Below the pieces are notes generated by a model. It did not search any database. It saw nothing but the letters and a program-made list of their open reading frames with translations, and was not told the DNA's origin. The position numbers were made by a program, and so were the translations under genes. A stretch of DNA of 64,000 bases from contig NZ_NPFW01000022.1 of NCBI RefSeq assembly GCF_002259405.1, positions 1 through 64,000 on the forward strand, in the 5' to 3' direction. Origin of the DNA: Rhodococcus sp. 14-2483-1-2 (GTDB lineage Bacteria; Actinomycetota; Actinomycetes; Mycobacteriales; Mycobacteriaceae). The number at the start of each line of letters is the position of its first letter. The first letter of the stretch is position 1. Of this stretch, positions 11,862 through 20,451 are shown piece by piece.

Positions 11862-12824
11862 GTGTCGACACCGCAGCCGCCAGCGGCGGAGTCAGCTTTG
11901 GAACATCCACATCTCGACGGCGCCCTGTTCCAGACGCGTCAACCGGAATCCAGTCGGGAGACACGCGACATCACTCCTGCTCCTAACGAGCTCGGGCCCA
12001 CGGGTCGTATGACTCGGCCGGTCCCGGATCCGCAGCCGTTGTCCAGCCACGGCCCGGCCAAGATCATTGCGATGTGCAACCAGAAGGGTGGCGTCGGTAA
12101 GACGACGTCGACCATCAATCTCGGCGCCTCGTTGGCCGGCTACGGCCGTCGCGTGCTCCTCGTGGACCTCGACCCGCAGGGCGCACTGTCCGCGGGATTG
12201 GGTGTCGCACATCACGAGCTCGATCTGACGGTCTACAACCTCCTCGTCGAAGCTAAGGTCTCTGCCGACGACATCATCATGCGGACTCGCGTCGAGAACC
12301 TCGATCTGATGCCCAGCAACATCGACCTCTCGGCCGCCGAAATTCAGTTGGTCACCGAGGTCGGCCGGGAGCAGACACTCGGGCGGGTGCTGCATCCGAT
12401 TCTCGATCGTTACGACTACGTCCTCATCGATTGCCAGCCGTCCCTCGGTCTGTTGACGGTCAATGCGCTCACGTGTGCCGACGAAGTGTTGATCCCGATG
12501 GAGTGCGAGTACTTCAGCCTTCGCGGGCTGGCATTGCTCAACGACACCGTCGAGAAGGTGCGCGATCGTCTCAACCCACGGCTGAAGTTGGCCGGCATCG
12601 TGGTGACGATGTTCGACGCCCGCACTCTGCACTCGCGTGAGGTGATGACGCGAGTGGTCGAGGTGTTCGGCGACGTCGTCTACGACACGGTGATCACCAG
12701 AACGGTCCGCTTCCCCGAGACCAGTGTCGCCGGCGAGCCGATCACTACCTGGGCTCCGAAATCCGGCGGCGCGCAGGCGTACCGCGCCCTTGCGCGCGAG
12801 GTGATCTACCGGTCGGGTCCGTGA
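11862..12824 (+). CDS. parA: ParA/Soj-family chromosome-partitioning ATPase (Rv1708-like)
   Basis: A 320-residue ATPase with the deviant Walker A KGGVGKTT (K75 and K80) followed by VDLDPQGALS. The first 65 or so residues are Pro- and Ser-rich and probably disordered. No parB is adjacent. Instead it overlaps scpA by GTGA, and the parA-scpA-scpB order is conserved in actinobacteria, suggesting work alongside condensin in chromosome organisation. GTG 11862 is chosen because a GGGGAG site lies about 10 bases upstream. The open frame extends back into xerD, and those residues look like out-of-frame sequence. Confidence 0.92.
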   Translation: MSTPQPPAAESALEHPHLDGALFQTRQPESSRETRDITPAPNELGPTGRMTRPVPDPQPLSSHGPAKIIAMCNQKGGVGKTTSTINLGASLAGYGRRVLLVDLDPQGALSAGLGVAHHELDLTVYNLLVEAKVSADDIIMRTRVENLDLMPSNIDLSAAEIQLVTEVGREQTLGRVLHPILDRYDYVLIDCQPSLGLLTVNALTCADEVLIPMECEYFSLRGLALLNDTVEKVRDRLNPRLKLAGIVVTMFDARTLHSREVMTRVVEVFGDVVYDTVITRTVRFPETSVAGEPITTWAPKSGGAQAYRALAREVIYRSGP

Positions 12825-13657
12825 CCGTCGACGCTGCCGACGAGGCCCCGATCGAGGTTCCCGCCGACGCGGATCCGTCGAAATTTCGGGTGCGTCTGCT
12901 CAACTTCGAGGGTCCGTTCGATCTGCTGCTGTCGCTGATCAGTCAGCACCGCATGGACGTCACCGAAGTGGCGTTGCACACCGTCACCGACGATTTCATC
13001 TCGTTCACCAAATCACTCGGTGCCGATGTCGGCCTCGACCAGACGACGGAATTCCTCGTCGTTGCCGCCACATTGCTCGATCTCAAGGCGGCACGATTGC
13101 TGCCCTCTGGTGATGTGGAGGACGCCGAGGATCTGGCGCTGCTCGAAGTGCGAGATCTGCTGTTCGCGCGGTTGCTGCAGTACCGCGCCTACAAGCAGGT
13201 CGCTCTGCTGTTCGGTGAGCTGGAAGCTGCTGCGCTGCGGCGTTATCCGCGGTCGGTGTCGGTGGAGGACAGATACGCCGATTTGATTCCCGAGGTGCTG
13301 CTCGGCGTCGACCCGGCCACATTCGCAGACATCGCCGCAGCGGCCTTCAGGCCCAAGCCGATTCCCCAGGTGGGACTCGATCACATCCATCAGCACGCGG
13401 TCTCGATTCCCGAGCAGGCAGCGTGGTTGCTCAAGAATCTGCAGGGGCGAGGCCTGAACGAGTGGGCGTCGTTCTCGGAGTTGGTGCAGGACTGCGAGGT
13501 GCAGGTGGAAATAATCGCTCGATTCCTGGCGTTGCTGGAGCTGTTCCGGCAACAGGTGATCGCGTTCGAGCAGCCCGAGCCGCTCGGCGATCTTCGAGTG
13601 AGTTGGACCGGTAAGGACGAAGGACCCATCGTGGTCACGGAAGAGGACTACGCATGA
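12821..13657 (+). CDS. scpA: Segregation and condensation protein A
   Basis: A 278-residue kleisin that bridges the heads of the SMC condensin. The conserved N-terminal segment FEGPFDLLLSLI is at about residues 29-40, and the winged-helix C-terminal part binds SMC. The first 20 residues are acidic and variable. The GTG start overlaps the parA stop, and its own stop overlaps scpB, so the three are probably translated together. Length is typical. Confidence 0.95.
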   Translation: MTVDAADEAPIEVPADADPSKFRVRLLNFEGPFDLLLSLISQHRMDVTEVALHTVTDDFISFTKSLGADVGLDQTTEFLVVAATLLDLKAARLLPSGDVEDAEDLALLEVRDLLFARLLQYRAYKQVALLFGELEAAALRRYPRSVSVEDRYADLIPEVLLGVDPATFADIAAAAFRPKPIPQVGLDHIHQHAVSIPEQAAWLLKNLQGRGLNEWASFSELVQDCEVQVEIIARFLALLELFRQQVIAFEQPEPLGDLRVSWTGKDEGPIVVTEEDYA

Positions 13658-14337
13658 GTGCCGATCCAGAACTCGAGCTTGAGGACGTCGAGGATTCCGA
13701 GGAGCTGGACGACACCACTCTCGCGTCGGCTCTGGAAGCTGTGTTGCTGATCGTCGACACTCCCGCGTCGGACGAGCAGCTTGCCTCGGCCGTGGGTGCC
13801 TCGGTGGCCCGCGTGCGCGCGGCCTTGACGGCGATGGCCGCCGAACTGACCGAACGAACCAGCGGAATCGACCTTCGCTACGCCGGTGACGGATGGCGTT
13901 TCTACACCCGAACCGCCTATGCGCCGTACGTCGAACGGCTGCTTCTGGACGGCGCTCGGTCCAAGCTCACACGCGCGGCATTGGAAACCCTGGCCGTGAT
14001 CGCATATCGTCAACCGTTGACCCGCGCACGAGTCAGCGCCGTGCGAGGAGTCAATGTCGATGGAGTGATGCGTACGTTGCTCGCCCGTGGACTGATCTCC
14101 GAAGCAGGAACCGACCCGGAGACGACCGGCACGATGTACTGCACCACCGAGTTGTTCCTCGAACGGCTCGGGCTCGCATCGCTCGGTGATCTACCCGAAC
14201 TGGCACCGCTGTTGCCGGGTGTGGACCTGATCGACGAGATCAGTGACAGCATGGACACCGACCCGAGAATGACCCGCTCCACCAAGAACCGCGGATCGAA
14301 ACCCGATCCGGCAGCCGAGCTCGACTCGGACGACTGA
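13654..14337 (+). CDS. scpB: Segregation and condensation protein B
   Basis: A 227-residue partner of ScpA with two winged-helix domains, forming the SMC-ScpAB complex. Recognisable segments are LEAVLLIVDTPAS (about 29-41) and LETLAVIAYRQPLTRARVSAVRGVN in the middle. The N-terminus is strongly acidic and the C-terminal 35 residues are polar and probably disordered. ATG 13654 overlaps the scpA stop. Confidence 0.95.
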   Translation: MSADPELELEDVEDSEELDDTTLASALEAVLLIVDTPASDEQLASAVGASVARVRAALTAMAAELTERTSGIDLRYAGDGWRFYTRTAYAPYVERLLLDGARSKLTRAALETLAVIAYRQPLTRARVSAVRGVNVDGVMRTLLARGLISEAGTDPETTGTMYCTTELFLERLGLASLGDLPELAPLLPGVDLIDEISDSMDTDPRMTRSTKNRGSKPDPAAELDSDD

Positions 14338-14349
14338 TAGGTAAGACAA

Positions 14350-15546
14350 GTGAACAAGCCCGCTCGCCGTGATGGCACACCGGACCGTAACAAGAGACAA
14401 GACCCACGCAGGAAGCCGACCGCAGGTAGGTCGGACACTCCGCGTGACGCGCGCCGCGGAGATCGCACCCGCGACGCAGCGCCCCGCGACGGCGCTCCCC
14501 GTACCGGAGCCCCGCGCACCGGAGCTCCCCGCACCGGGGGACCTCGCGCAGGTGCGCCACGTACCGGAGCTCCTCGCACAGGAGCCCGACCTGCCCCTCG
14601 CCGTGGCGTCGAGCAGGACGAATCGATCGATTACACGCCCGTCGAGACCGGCGTCAACGACCGCAGCAACGACGCTGTTCCGCGCAAGAAGCCCTCGCGT
14701 CCCAAGCCGCCGAAGCCGCAGAAGAAGCAGGTTCCGTCGACCACGATCAGCAACGCCAAGCCGGCGAAGCATCAGCACACCGATTCCTCACCGCGCAAGC
14801 ATGTGCCCGCCGGTGAAGGTGTTCGGTTGCAGAAGGTGCTCGCACAGGCAGGCGTCGCATCGCGTCGCGCCGCCGAGGAACTGATCGCCGACGGCCGCGT
14901 CGAGGTCGACGGACGCATCGTGACCGAACAGGGCATCCGCATCGATCCCAACATCGCCGTGGTCCGTGTCGACGGCACTCGCGTGGTGGTGAAGGAAGAG
15001 CTGGTTCATCTCGCGATGAACAAGCCGCGTGGATGGCAGTGCACCATGTCCGACGATCTGGGACGCCCGTGCGTCGGCGACATCGTCTCCGAGCGGGTCC
15101 AGGCGGGTCAGCGACTGTTCCACGTCGGCCGCCTCGATGCCGATACCGAAGGGCTGTTGCTCTTCACCAACGACGGTGATCTTGCTCACCGCCTGATGCA
15201 CCCGTCGTTCGAGGTTTCGAAGACCTACCTCGCGACGTTGTCGGGCACCATTCCCCGCACGCTCGGCAAGCAGCTGCGTGAGGGCGTCACTCTCGACGAC
15301 GGACCGGTGAAGGTCGACGGCTTCCAGCTGCTCGACATCTCGGACGGCAAGTCGCTCGTCAAGGTGACCCTGCACGAGGGCCGCAAGCACATCGTGCGTC
15401 GGTTGTTCGACAAGGTCGGATTCCCGGTCGGACGCCTCGTGCGTACCGATGTCGGCAACATCGTGCTCGGCGATCAGCGTCCGGGAACACTGCGTGTTCT
15501 CGGTCGCGGCGAGATCGGCAAGCTCTACGAATCCGTAGGCCTGTGA
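14350..15546 (+). CDS. rluB: 23S rRNA pseudouridine synthase, RluB/RsuA family
   Basis: A 398-residue pseudouridine synthase that probably modifies 23S rRNA. An S4 domain lies at about 157-205 ([20 protein letters not shown]). The catalytic domain follows with the active-site D263 in [12 protein letters not shown]. Residues 1-150 are an unusual Arg/Pro/Gly/Lys-rich extension with six-residue GAPRTG repeats at about 48-80, likely disordered and RNA-binding. The GTG start is 12 bases after scpB, and the end overlaps cmk. The extension makes it longer than the E. coli enzyme, but such tails are common in actinobacteria. Confidence 0.92.
   Translation: MNKPARRDGTPDRNKRQDPRRKPTAGRSDTPRDARRGDRTRDAAPRDGAPRTGAPRTGAPRTGGPRAGAPRTGAPRTGARPAPRRGVEQDESIDYTPVETGVNDRSNDAVPRKKPSRPKPPKPQKKQVPSTTISNAKPAKHQHTDSSPRKHVPAGEGVRLQKVLAQAGVASRRAAEELIADGRVEVDGRIVTEQGIRIDPNIAVVRVDGTRVVVKEELVHLAMNKPRGWQCTMSDDLGRPCVGDIVSERVQAGQRLFHVGRLDADTEGLLLFTNDGDLAHRLMHPSFEVSKTYLATLSGTIPRTLGKQLREGVTLDDGPVKVDGFQLLDISDGKSLVKVTLHEGRKHIVRRLFDKVGFPVGRLVRTDVGNIVLGDQRPGTLRVLGRGEIGKLYESVGL
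14491..14589 (+). repeat. Tandem 18-bp coding repeats (GAPRTG) in rluB
   Basis: The rluB N-terminal extension contains about five imperfect copies of an 18-bp unit encoding GAPRTG, with variants GGPRAG and GARPAP. Copies differ at third positions, so this is a diverged protein repeat rather than a recent expansion. It adds a positively charged, flexible segment. Confidence 0.8.
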
Positions 15547-16229
15547 TGAGTGCGCTCGTCGTGGCGATGGACGGTCCTTCGGGCACCGGTAAGTCGTCGG
15601 TTTCGCGCAGACTCGCGTCGGCGCTGGAAGCGAGCTACCTCGACACCGGTGCGATGTACCGCGTCGCGACGGTATGGGTTCTCCGTTCGGGCGTCGAGCC
15701 CACCGATGCGGATGCAGTCGCGAAAGCTGTTGCTGCGCTTCCCCTCGAGATCGGCAAGGACCCGCTGTCCGAGACCGTGTTGCTCGACGGTGAGGACGTC
15801 AGCGGCGAAATCCGCGGCGATGCAGTCACCAAGGCCGTCTCGGCCGTGTCCGCAGTGCCTGCGGTGCGCGAGCTGTTGGTGCAGATGCAGCGCGACCTCG
15901 CGAGCTCGTCGACGCGAATCGTGGTGGAGGGCCGCGACATCGGCACCGTCGTTCTTCCCGACGCCGACGTGAAGGTGTTCCTGACTGCCTCACCGGAGGC
16001 GCGGGCAGAGCGTCGCAACAAACAGAACATCGAACAGGGTCGCGACGACGACTACGAATCCGTGCTCGCGGATGTGCAACGCCGCGATCACGCAGATTCG
16101 ACGAGAGCAGTGTCACCGCTTCGTCCCGCCGAGGATTCGGTGATCGTCGATACCAGCGAGCTGGATCTCGACGGCGTGATCGAGCGTTTGCTGCTCGTGG
16201 TGAACGACAGAAGTGGAGCAGTGCAGTGA
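15546..16229 (+). CDS. cmk: (d)CMP kinase
   Basis: A 227-residue nucleoside monophosphate kinase that converts CMP and dCMP to their diphosphates. The P-loop GPSGTGKSS is at 10-18, and DTGAMYR and [11 protein letters not shown] are family hallmarks. ATG 15546 shares a base with the rluB stop (TGATG); GTG 15543 just upstream is in frame and is an alternative. It feeds the same pyrimidine pool as pyrG upstream. The stop overlaps der. Confidence 0.95.
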   Translation: MSALVVAMDGPSGTGKSSVSRRLASALEASYLDTGAMYRVATVWVLRSGVEPTDADAVAKAVAALPLEIGKDPLSETVLLDGEDVSGEIRGDAVTKAVSAVSAVPAVRELLVQMQRDLASSSTRIVVEGRDIGTVVLPDADVKVFLTASPEARAERRNKQNIEQGRDDDYESVLADVQRRDHADSTRAVSPLRPAEDSVIVDTSELDLDGVIERLLLVVNDRSGAVQ

Positions 16230-17674
16230 GTGAAGAATTCTTCTCCGGCGCAGCGGAAACCGCGGGCGACGGAATATGGAGTGACGAGGGCGAGTGGGAG
16301 TACGTCGACCTCAACGAGGGCGAAGACGGCGAAGATGCCGTTGCCGTACCGACTCTCGCCGTGGTGGGTCGTCCGAACGTCGGTAAGTCGACGCTCGTCA
16401 ACCGCATCATCGGACGACGTGAAGCAGTGGTCGAGGACGTCCCCGGCGTCACCCGCGACCGGGTGTCGTACGAGGCCAACTGGAGTGGTCGACGCTTCCT
16501 GGTGCAGGACACCGGCGGTTGGGAACCCGACGCCAAGGGTCTGCAGGCATCCGTTGCGCGCCAAGCCGAGTTGGCCATGCACACCGCCGACGCGATCCTG
16601 TTGGTCGTCGACGCGCGAGTCGGCTCGACGACGACGGACGAGGCTGTCGCACGAGTGCTGCGTCGGTCGAAGACTCCGGTTCTGTTGGTGGCCAACAAGG
16701 TCGACGACGGCCGCACCGAGTCCGAGGTCGCCGCACTGTGGTCGCTGGGTCTGGGGGAGCCGCTGTCGGTCTCGGCCACTCACGGCCGCGGAACGGGTGA
16801 TCTGCTGGACCGTGTGCTCGAGGCGTTGCCCGAGACTCCGCGCGAAGGGATCCCCGGTGGGGGACCCAGGCGTGTCGCTCTGGTCGGTAAGCCGAACGTG
16901 GGCAAGTCCTCGCTGATCAACAAGCTCTCGGGTGACGAGCGCTCGGTGGTGCACGATGTTGCCGGAACCACCGTCGATCCCGTCGACTCGTTGGTCGAAT
17001 TGGGCGGCAAGACATGGCGATTCGTCGACACCGCCGGGCTGCGCAAGCGCGTCAGTCATGCCAGTGGTGCCGAGTTCTACGCGTCGCTGCGCACCAAGTC
17101 CGCGATCGAGGCCGCCGAGGTCGCGATTCTGCTTCTCGATGCCTCCGAGGTGATCTCGGAGCAGGACATGCGCGTGCTCAGCATGGTCGCCGATGCCGGC
17201 CGCGCGTTGGTGCTGGCGTTCAACAAGTGGGATCTGGTGGACGACGATCGTCGTCAGCAGCTAGAGAAGGAGATCGATCGCGATCTCGCTCGGGTGCCGT
17301 GGGCGCAGCGAGTGAACATCTCGGCTCAGACGGGCCGTGCGGTCCAGAAGCTCGTGCCCGCTCTGGAGACGGCTCTGGAGTCGTGGGACAAGCGCGTACC
17401 CACCGGCAGGTTGAACACGTGGCTCAAGGAGGTCGTGGCGGCCACTCCGCCGCCGATGCGAGGTGGACGTCTGCCGCGCATCATGTTCGCGACGCAGGCC
17501 AGCACACGGCCGCCGACGTTCGTGCTGTTCACCACCGGCTTCCTCGAGGCCGGCTACCGCCGATTCATCGAGCGGCGTCTGCGTGAGGAGTTCAACTTCG
17601 ACGGCAGCCCCGTGCGTGTCTCGGTGCGTATCCGCGAGAAGCGGGAACGGCCGGGCAAGGGCAACAACCGCTGA
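16226..17674 (+). CDS. der: Ribosome-biogenesis GTPase Der (EngA)
   Basis: A 482-residue GTPase with two tandem G domains and a C-terminal KH-like domain, needed for 50S assembly. The first G domain has GRPNVGKST at 48-56, DTGGW and NKVD. The second has GKPNVGKSS at 221-229, DTAGL and NKWD. The KH-like region includes [10 protein letters not shown]. An acidic N-terminal extension of about 40 residues (many Glu and Asp) is typical of actinobacteria. GTG 16226 overlaps the cmk stop. The gene ends before an inverted repeat that may terminate the operon. Confidence 0.96.
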   Translation: MSEEFFSGAAETAGDGIWSDEGEWEYVDLNEGEDGEDAVAVPTLAVVGRPNVGKSTLVNRIIGRREAVVEDVPGVTRDRVSYEANWSGRRFLVQDTGGWEPDAKGLQASVARQAELAMHTADAILLVVDARVGSTTTDEAVARVLRRSKTPVLLVANKVDDGRTESEVAALWSLGLGEPLSVSATHGRGTGDLLDRVLEALPETPREGIPGGGPRRVALVGKPNVGKSSLINKLSGDERSVVHDVAGTTVDPVDSLVELGGKTWRFVDTAGLRKRVSHASGAEFYASLRTKSAIEAAEVAILLLDASEVISEQDMRVLSMVADAGRALVLAFNKWDLVDDDRRQQLEKEIDRDLARVPWAQRVNISAQTGRAVQKLVPALETALESWDKRVPTGRLNTWLKEVVAATPPPMRGGRLPRIMFATQASTRPPTFVLFTTGFLEAGYRRFIERRLREEFNFDGSPVRVSVRIREKRERPGKGNNR

Positions 17675-17689
17675 TGTGGCCCGACCCCG

Positions 17690-17718
17690 CCCCTGAGCAG
17701 GCGATTTCCTCTCAGGGG
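17690..17718 (+). terminator. Probable terminator after der (no T run)
   Basis: CCCCTGAG (17690-17697) and CTCAGGGG (17711-17718) form an 8-bp perfect stem with a 13-nt loop, 16 bases after the der stop. No T run follows, which is common for actinobacterial terminators. It could equally be an mRNA-stabilising hairpin. Confidence 0.55.
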
Positions 17719-17741
17719 TAGGGCTGGGGTAATCTCAGCAA

Positions 17742-17757
17742 GCGCCTTTCGAGGCGC
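17742..17757 (+). other. UUCG tetraloop hairpin just before tRNA-Pro
   Basis: GCGCCT-TTCG-AGGCGC is a perfect 6-bp stem with a very stable UUCG loop, ending two bases before the tRNA acceptor stem. It could be a processing signal in the tRNA precursor or an end structure of the der transcript. Confidence 0.5.
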
Positions 17758-17759
17758 GG

Positions 17760-17833
<74 letters not shown>

Positions 17834-17846
17834 CACATTGCAGGTC

Positions 17847-17882
17847 GAAGACGGTTTCGGAGAAATCCGGGGCCGTCTTTTT
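17847..17882 (+). terminator. Intrinsic terminator of tRNA-Pro
   Basis: AAGACGG (17848-17854) pairs with CCGTCTT (17873-17879), and CGG/CCG in the loop can extend the structure. The stem runs into TTTTT (17878-17882). It begins about 14 bases after the tRNA. Confidence 0.85.
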
Positions 17883-17889
17883 CGTCTGT

Positions 17890-18075
17890 ATGCCGCGTGA
17901 CTGTCACCACCCGGGCTGTGACGGTGAGCGGTGCCGATGTGGCCAGATGCTCTCGTGCGGCAGCGGATGCGCAGTCGACGAATGCGAGCGTGAAGACGGC
18001 CACGACTACATCGGTGGAAGTTGCAGGTGGTGCGGGCAACCGTTCGGGGAACTCCGCCTCGTCAGCGGCCCATGA
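17890..18075 (+). CDS. Possible small cysteine-rich (zinc-ribbon-like) protein
   Basis: An open frame of 61 residues from ATG 17890 contains nine cysteines and several histidines. Cysteines at 5, 10, 15, 17, 22, 26, 31, 44 and 47 give a CxC near the start and a CRWC (CxxC) near the end, as in small metal-binding proteins. GC is high at codon third positions, as in neighbouring genes. Against it, the start lies only eight bases after the tRNA terminator and no good ribosome-binding site is seen. I do not recognise the family. It may be a real small protein or a chance frame. Confidence 0.4.
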   Translation: MPRDCHHPGCDGERCRCGQMLSCGSGCAVDECEREDGHDYIGGSCRWCGQPFGELRLVSGP

Positions 18076-18196
18076 CATCGCCGGCAGGCATTTGGACCGT
18101 GCGGTCGGTCAGGTTGACCCCCGAGCGGTACGGGTGTCAATACTCTCCAGTCGGGTGCTGGTTCGAGAGGTCACTGCTCTAGGGCATCATGGGCCT

Positions 18197-18619
18197 ATGA
18201 GCGATCCCGAATACCTCGCCACTTTGCTTTCTGCGATCGATGCGGAGATCGCGCGAATCTCTGCCGCCGAATCGGGCTCCGACGAACAGGCATCGGCTAT
18301 CGACGACGCGGCCGATGCCGTCTTCCGGTTGCGCGAGAAGGTCAAGGCCGGCTACTCCGGCAAGAAGGCCTACTACCTCGCGGCGTCGACCGATCCGAAG
18401 GGGATCAGGGTCGAGGGCATTTCTGCCCTGCACGGCAAACGTGCCCACGAACTGGTCCGAGACGGTGGATGGATGCACGCGGACTCCAGCACCGTCCTCG
18501 ACGCGCTCGATGACGATCAGATCAGTCGATATCACGCCATCGCGGGACGTGGGGTCGCGCAGACGTTTCGAGACGCACGTGAATACCTGGCGGCGGCAGT
18601 AGCTCTCGCCGACAAGTAG
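18197..18619 (+). CDS. Hypothetical protein
   Basis: A 140-residue, acidic, mostly helical protein that I do not recognise. It has no signal peptide or membrane segment. The N-terminal 55 residues are Ala/Glu/Asp-rich. The middle reads KVKAGYSGKKAYYLAAS. The open frame extends upstream to 17897, but that part overlaps the cysteine-rich frame and the intergenic region, so ATG 18197 is chosen. It converges with the hydantoinase gene 47 bases downstream. Confidence 0.65.
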   Translation: MSDPEYLATLLSAIDAEIARISAAESGSDEQASAIDDAADAVFRLREKVKAGYSGKKAYYLAASTDPKGIRVEGISALHGKRAHELVRDGGWMHADSSTVLDALDDDQISRYHAIAGRGVAQTFRDAREYLAAAVALADK

Positions 18620-18666
18620 TCCGAAGTAGCACCACGTCGAGGCAGCCGACGGTAGAAGTCCGGGCC

Positions 18667-20055
18667 TCACATGCTGAATGCTCCGCTGAAGTCGAGTGGC
18701 GCCGCCTCGAGGTGGCGTCCGCGGGGAGTGACGTCGACGAGTTCGCCGTCGTGGACAACAATCTCGCCCCCCACGATCATGGTGACCGGCTTTCCCCGAA
18801 GTCGATGCCCCTCGTAGGGGGTGTAGTCGGTCGCCATGTGCAGCGTTTCGGTGGTCACCGTCCATTCCAGTTCGGGATCCCAGATCGCGATGTCGGCGTC
18901 GGACCCCGGCATCAGTGATCCCTTGCGTGGATAGAGGCCATTGGTGCGTGCTGGATTAGCCGAGGTCAACTCCACGAATCTGCTTGCCGTCAGACCCAAT
19001 CCGTCGACGTAGTGCGAGTAGATCACCGGAAGGCGCGTCTCGACTCCGGGGAGTCCGTTGGGCATATGACGCACGTCGTGGCTGTGCACCTGCTTCTGTG
19101 CGGTGTCGTAGCAGCAATGGTCGGAACCGATGGTGGTGATGTGCCCGGTGAACAGGTGACGCCCCAGTTCCTCGACCACCTCGGCCGAGCGCAGCGGTGG
19201 GCAGCAGACGAAACGTTCGGGTTGTTCACCCGCGTAGGCCGAGTCGTCGAGGATCAGATGGTGGGCGACCGATTCGGTGAAGGCGACGAGCCCTCGTTTG
19301 CGGGCGTCCGCGACCAATTCGACTGCAGCCGGAGTCGACTGGTGCACGAAATAGACCGGCGCATTCTGTGATTCGGCGATCGCGAGAATGGCGGCCACCG
19401 AGGCAGTCTCGGCGAGCTCCGGCCGCGTCTGCGACATGTGTGCTGCATCGACTCCGCCCGACACGGCTGCGAGGTTCTGCGCATCGGTGACGATAGCGTC
19501 CGACTCGCAGTGGATGATGACCATTCCGCCGAGATCGCGAGTGGCCTGCATCGTGTTGAGGATGGTGTGTTCGTTCGCCATCGTCTCACCGGCATAGGTG
19601 GTGAACATCTTGACCGTCCGAATGCCGGCGTCCGCCAGAGTCTTCAACTGGTCGGCGGTGGTGGCGGTCCACTCGACGACGCAGGCGTGCAGAGCCGAAT
19701 CGCACAGTCCGCTCGACGCTTTCGCTCGTTGCACCTCGGCGGCGTCCAACGGCTGTTGACCGGGACGTGGGATAGCGAAGTCGATGATCGTGGTGGTGCC
19801 GCCGAACACGGCCGCCGTCGTGCACTCGAGGTACGAGTCGAGAGAGGTGAATTCACCGGAGGTGAACCCGACGTGGCAGTGCGGATCGACTCCACCCGGC
19901 ATGACCAGTTTCCCGGTTGCGTCGATGACCTCCGCTGCCGCGTCGACCTCGCTCCCTGGGGTGAGCACCGCGACGACTCTGCCGTCGTCGATGAGCAGGT
20001 CTGCCGGAGCGGCCCAATGGGATTCGACGACCGTTCCGCCGCGCACGACCTTCAT
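18667..20055 (-). CDS. Dihydropyrimidinase/hydantoinase-family amidohydrolase
   Basis: A 462-residue zinc amidohydrolase predicted to open a cyclic amide such as a hydantoin, dihydropyrimidine or related ureide. The metal set is visible: H59 and H61 (DPHCH), the carboxylated lysine K149 (RTVKMF), H182 (IIHCE), a histidine in YFVHQST and an aspartate in TIGSDH. The start at 20055 is chosen because it makes an ATGA overlap with the upstream gene; a start at 20082 would add nine residues. It is the last gene of a four-gene minus-strand operon with an FAD oxidase and a DapA-family lyase. The real substrate is unknown. Confidence 0.88.
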   Translation of the reverse strand: MKVVRGGTVVESHWAAPADLLIDDGRVVAVLTPGSEVDAAAEVIDATGKLVMPGGVDPHCHVGFTSGEFTSLDSYLECTTAAVFGGTTTIIDFAIPRPGQQPLDAAEVQRAKASSGLCDSALHACVVEWTATTADQLKTLADAGIRTVKMFTTYAGETMANEHTILNTMQATRDLGGMVIIHCESDAIVTDAQNLAAVSGGVDAAHMSQTRPELAETASVAAILAIAESQNAPVYFVHQSTPAAVELVADARKRGLVAFTESVAHHLILDDSAYAGEQPERFVCCPPLRSAEVVEELGRHLFTGHITTIGSDHCCYDTAQKQVHSHDVRHMPNGLPGVETRLPVIYSHYVDGLGLTASRFVELTSANPARTNGLYPRKGSLMPGSDADIAIWDPELEWTVTTETLHMATDYTPYEGHRLRGKPVTMIVGGEIVVHDGELVDVTPRGRHLEAAPLDFSGAFSM

Positions 20056-20438
20056 CGTGTGCTCGCGAGGTAGGTCAGCCATCCGCCGCGGTCACTGATG
20101 TCGGTGACGCCCGCGGCCGAAAGGTAGCTCTCGCGCATTCGCATCGACAGGGAGCCCGAGCCATCCGCCAACTCGATGACCCCGAGTTCGAGTTCACTCG
20201 GCTCTCTGGGAAGGAGCTCGTCGCGCAATACGTCGTACTCGACCTCGTACAGCTCGCCCGGTACCACGAATCCATCGGTTGCGACCGGGTGCAAACCGGG
20301 GAATTCGTCGCGCACGGAAAAGAATCGGTATTTCGGTGCGGTATCGACTTTCCCCACGAATCGCGCCTTGTGCAACGCGTCGTTCAGGGTGCCGCCGGAC
20401 ATCGCCTGTCCGTTGACGAACATCGTGACCAGTGCCAT
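20052..20438 (-). CDS. Allophanate-hydrolase-like / gamma-glutamylcyclotransferase-fold protein
   Basis: A 128-residue protein resembling the C-terminal domain of allophanate hydrolase (AtzF-like), which has a gamma-glutamylcyclotransferase-type fold. Supporting segments are VNGQAMSGG near the start, APKYRFFSV, GELYEVEYDVL and LPREPSELELG. The amidase domain of true allophanate hydrolase is absent, so it is not a full urea-pathway enzyme. It overlaps the hydantoinase by four bases and follows the FAD oxidase by 13, so it belongs to that pathway. The upstream open frame in the oxidase gene is a shadow. Activity on an amide or cyclic amide intermediate is inference. Confidence 0.75.
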   Translation of the reverse strand: MALVTMFVNGQAMSGGTLNDALHKARFVGKVDTAPKYRFFSVRDEFPGLHPVATDGFVVPGELYEVEYDVLRDELLPREPSELELGVIELADGSGSLSMRMRESYLSAAGVTDISDRGGWLTYLASTR

Positions 20439-20451
20439 GCGAAGCCTTCTT

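Noticed and set aside
11862..12824. Plasmid partition locus
   Set aside because: The ParA-type gene is coupled to scpA and scpB in a conserved chromosomal order; there is no parB, replication gene or iteron.
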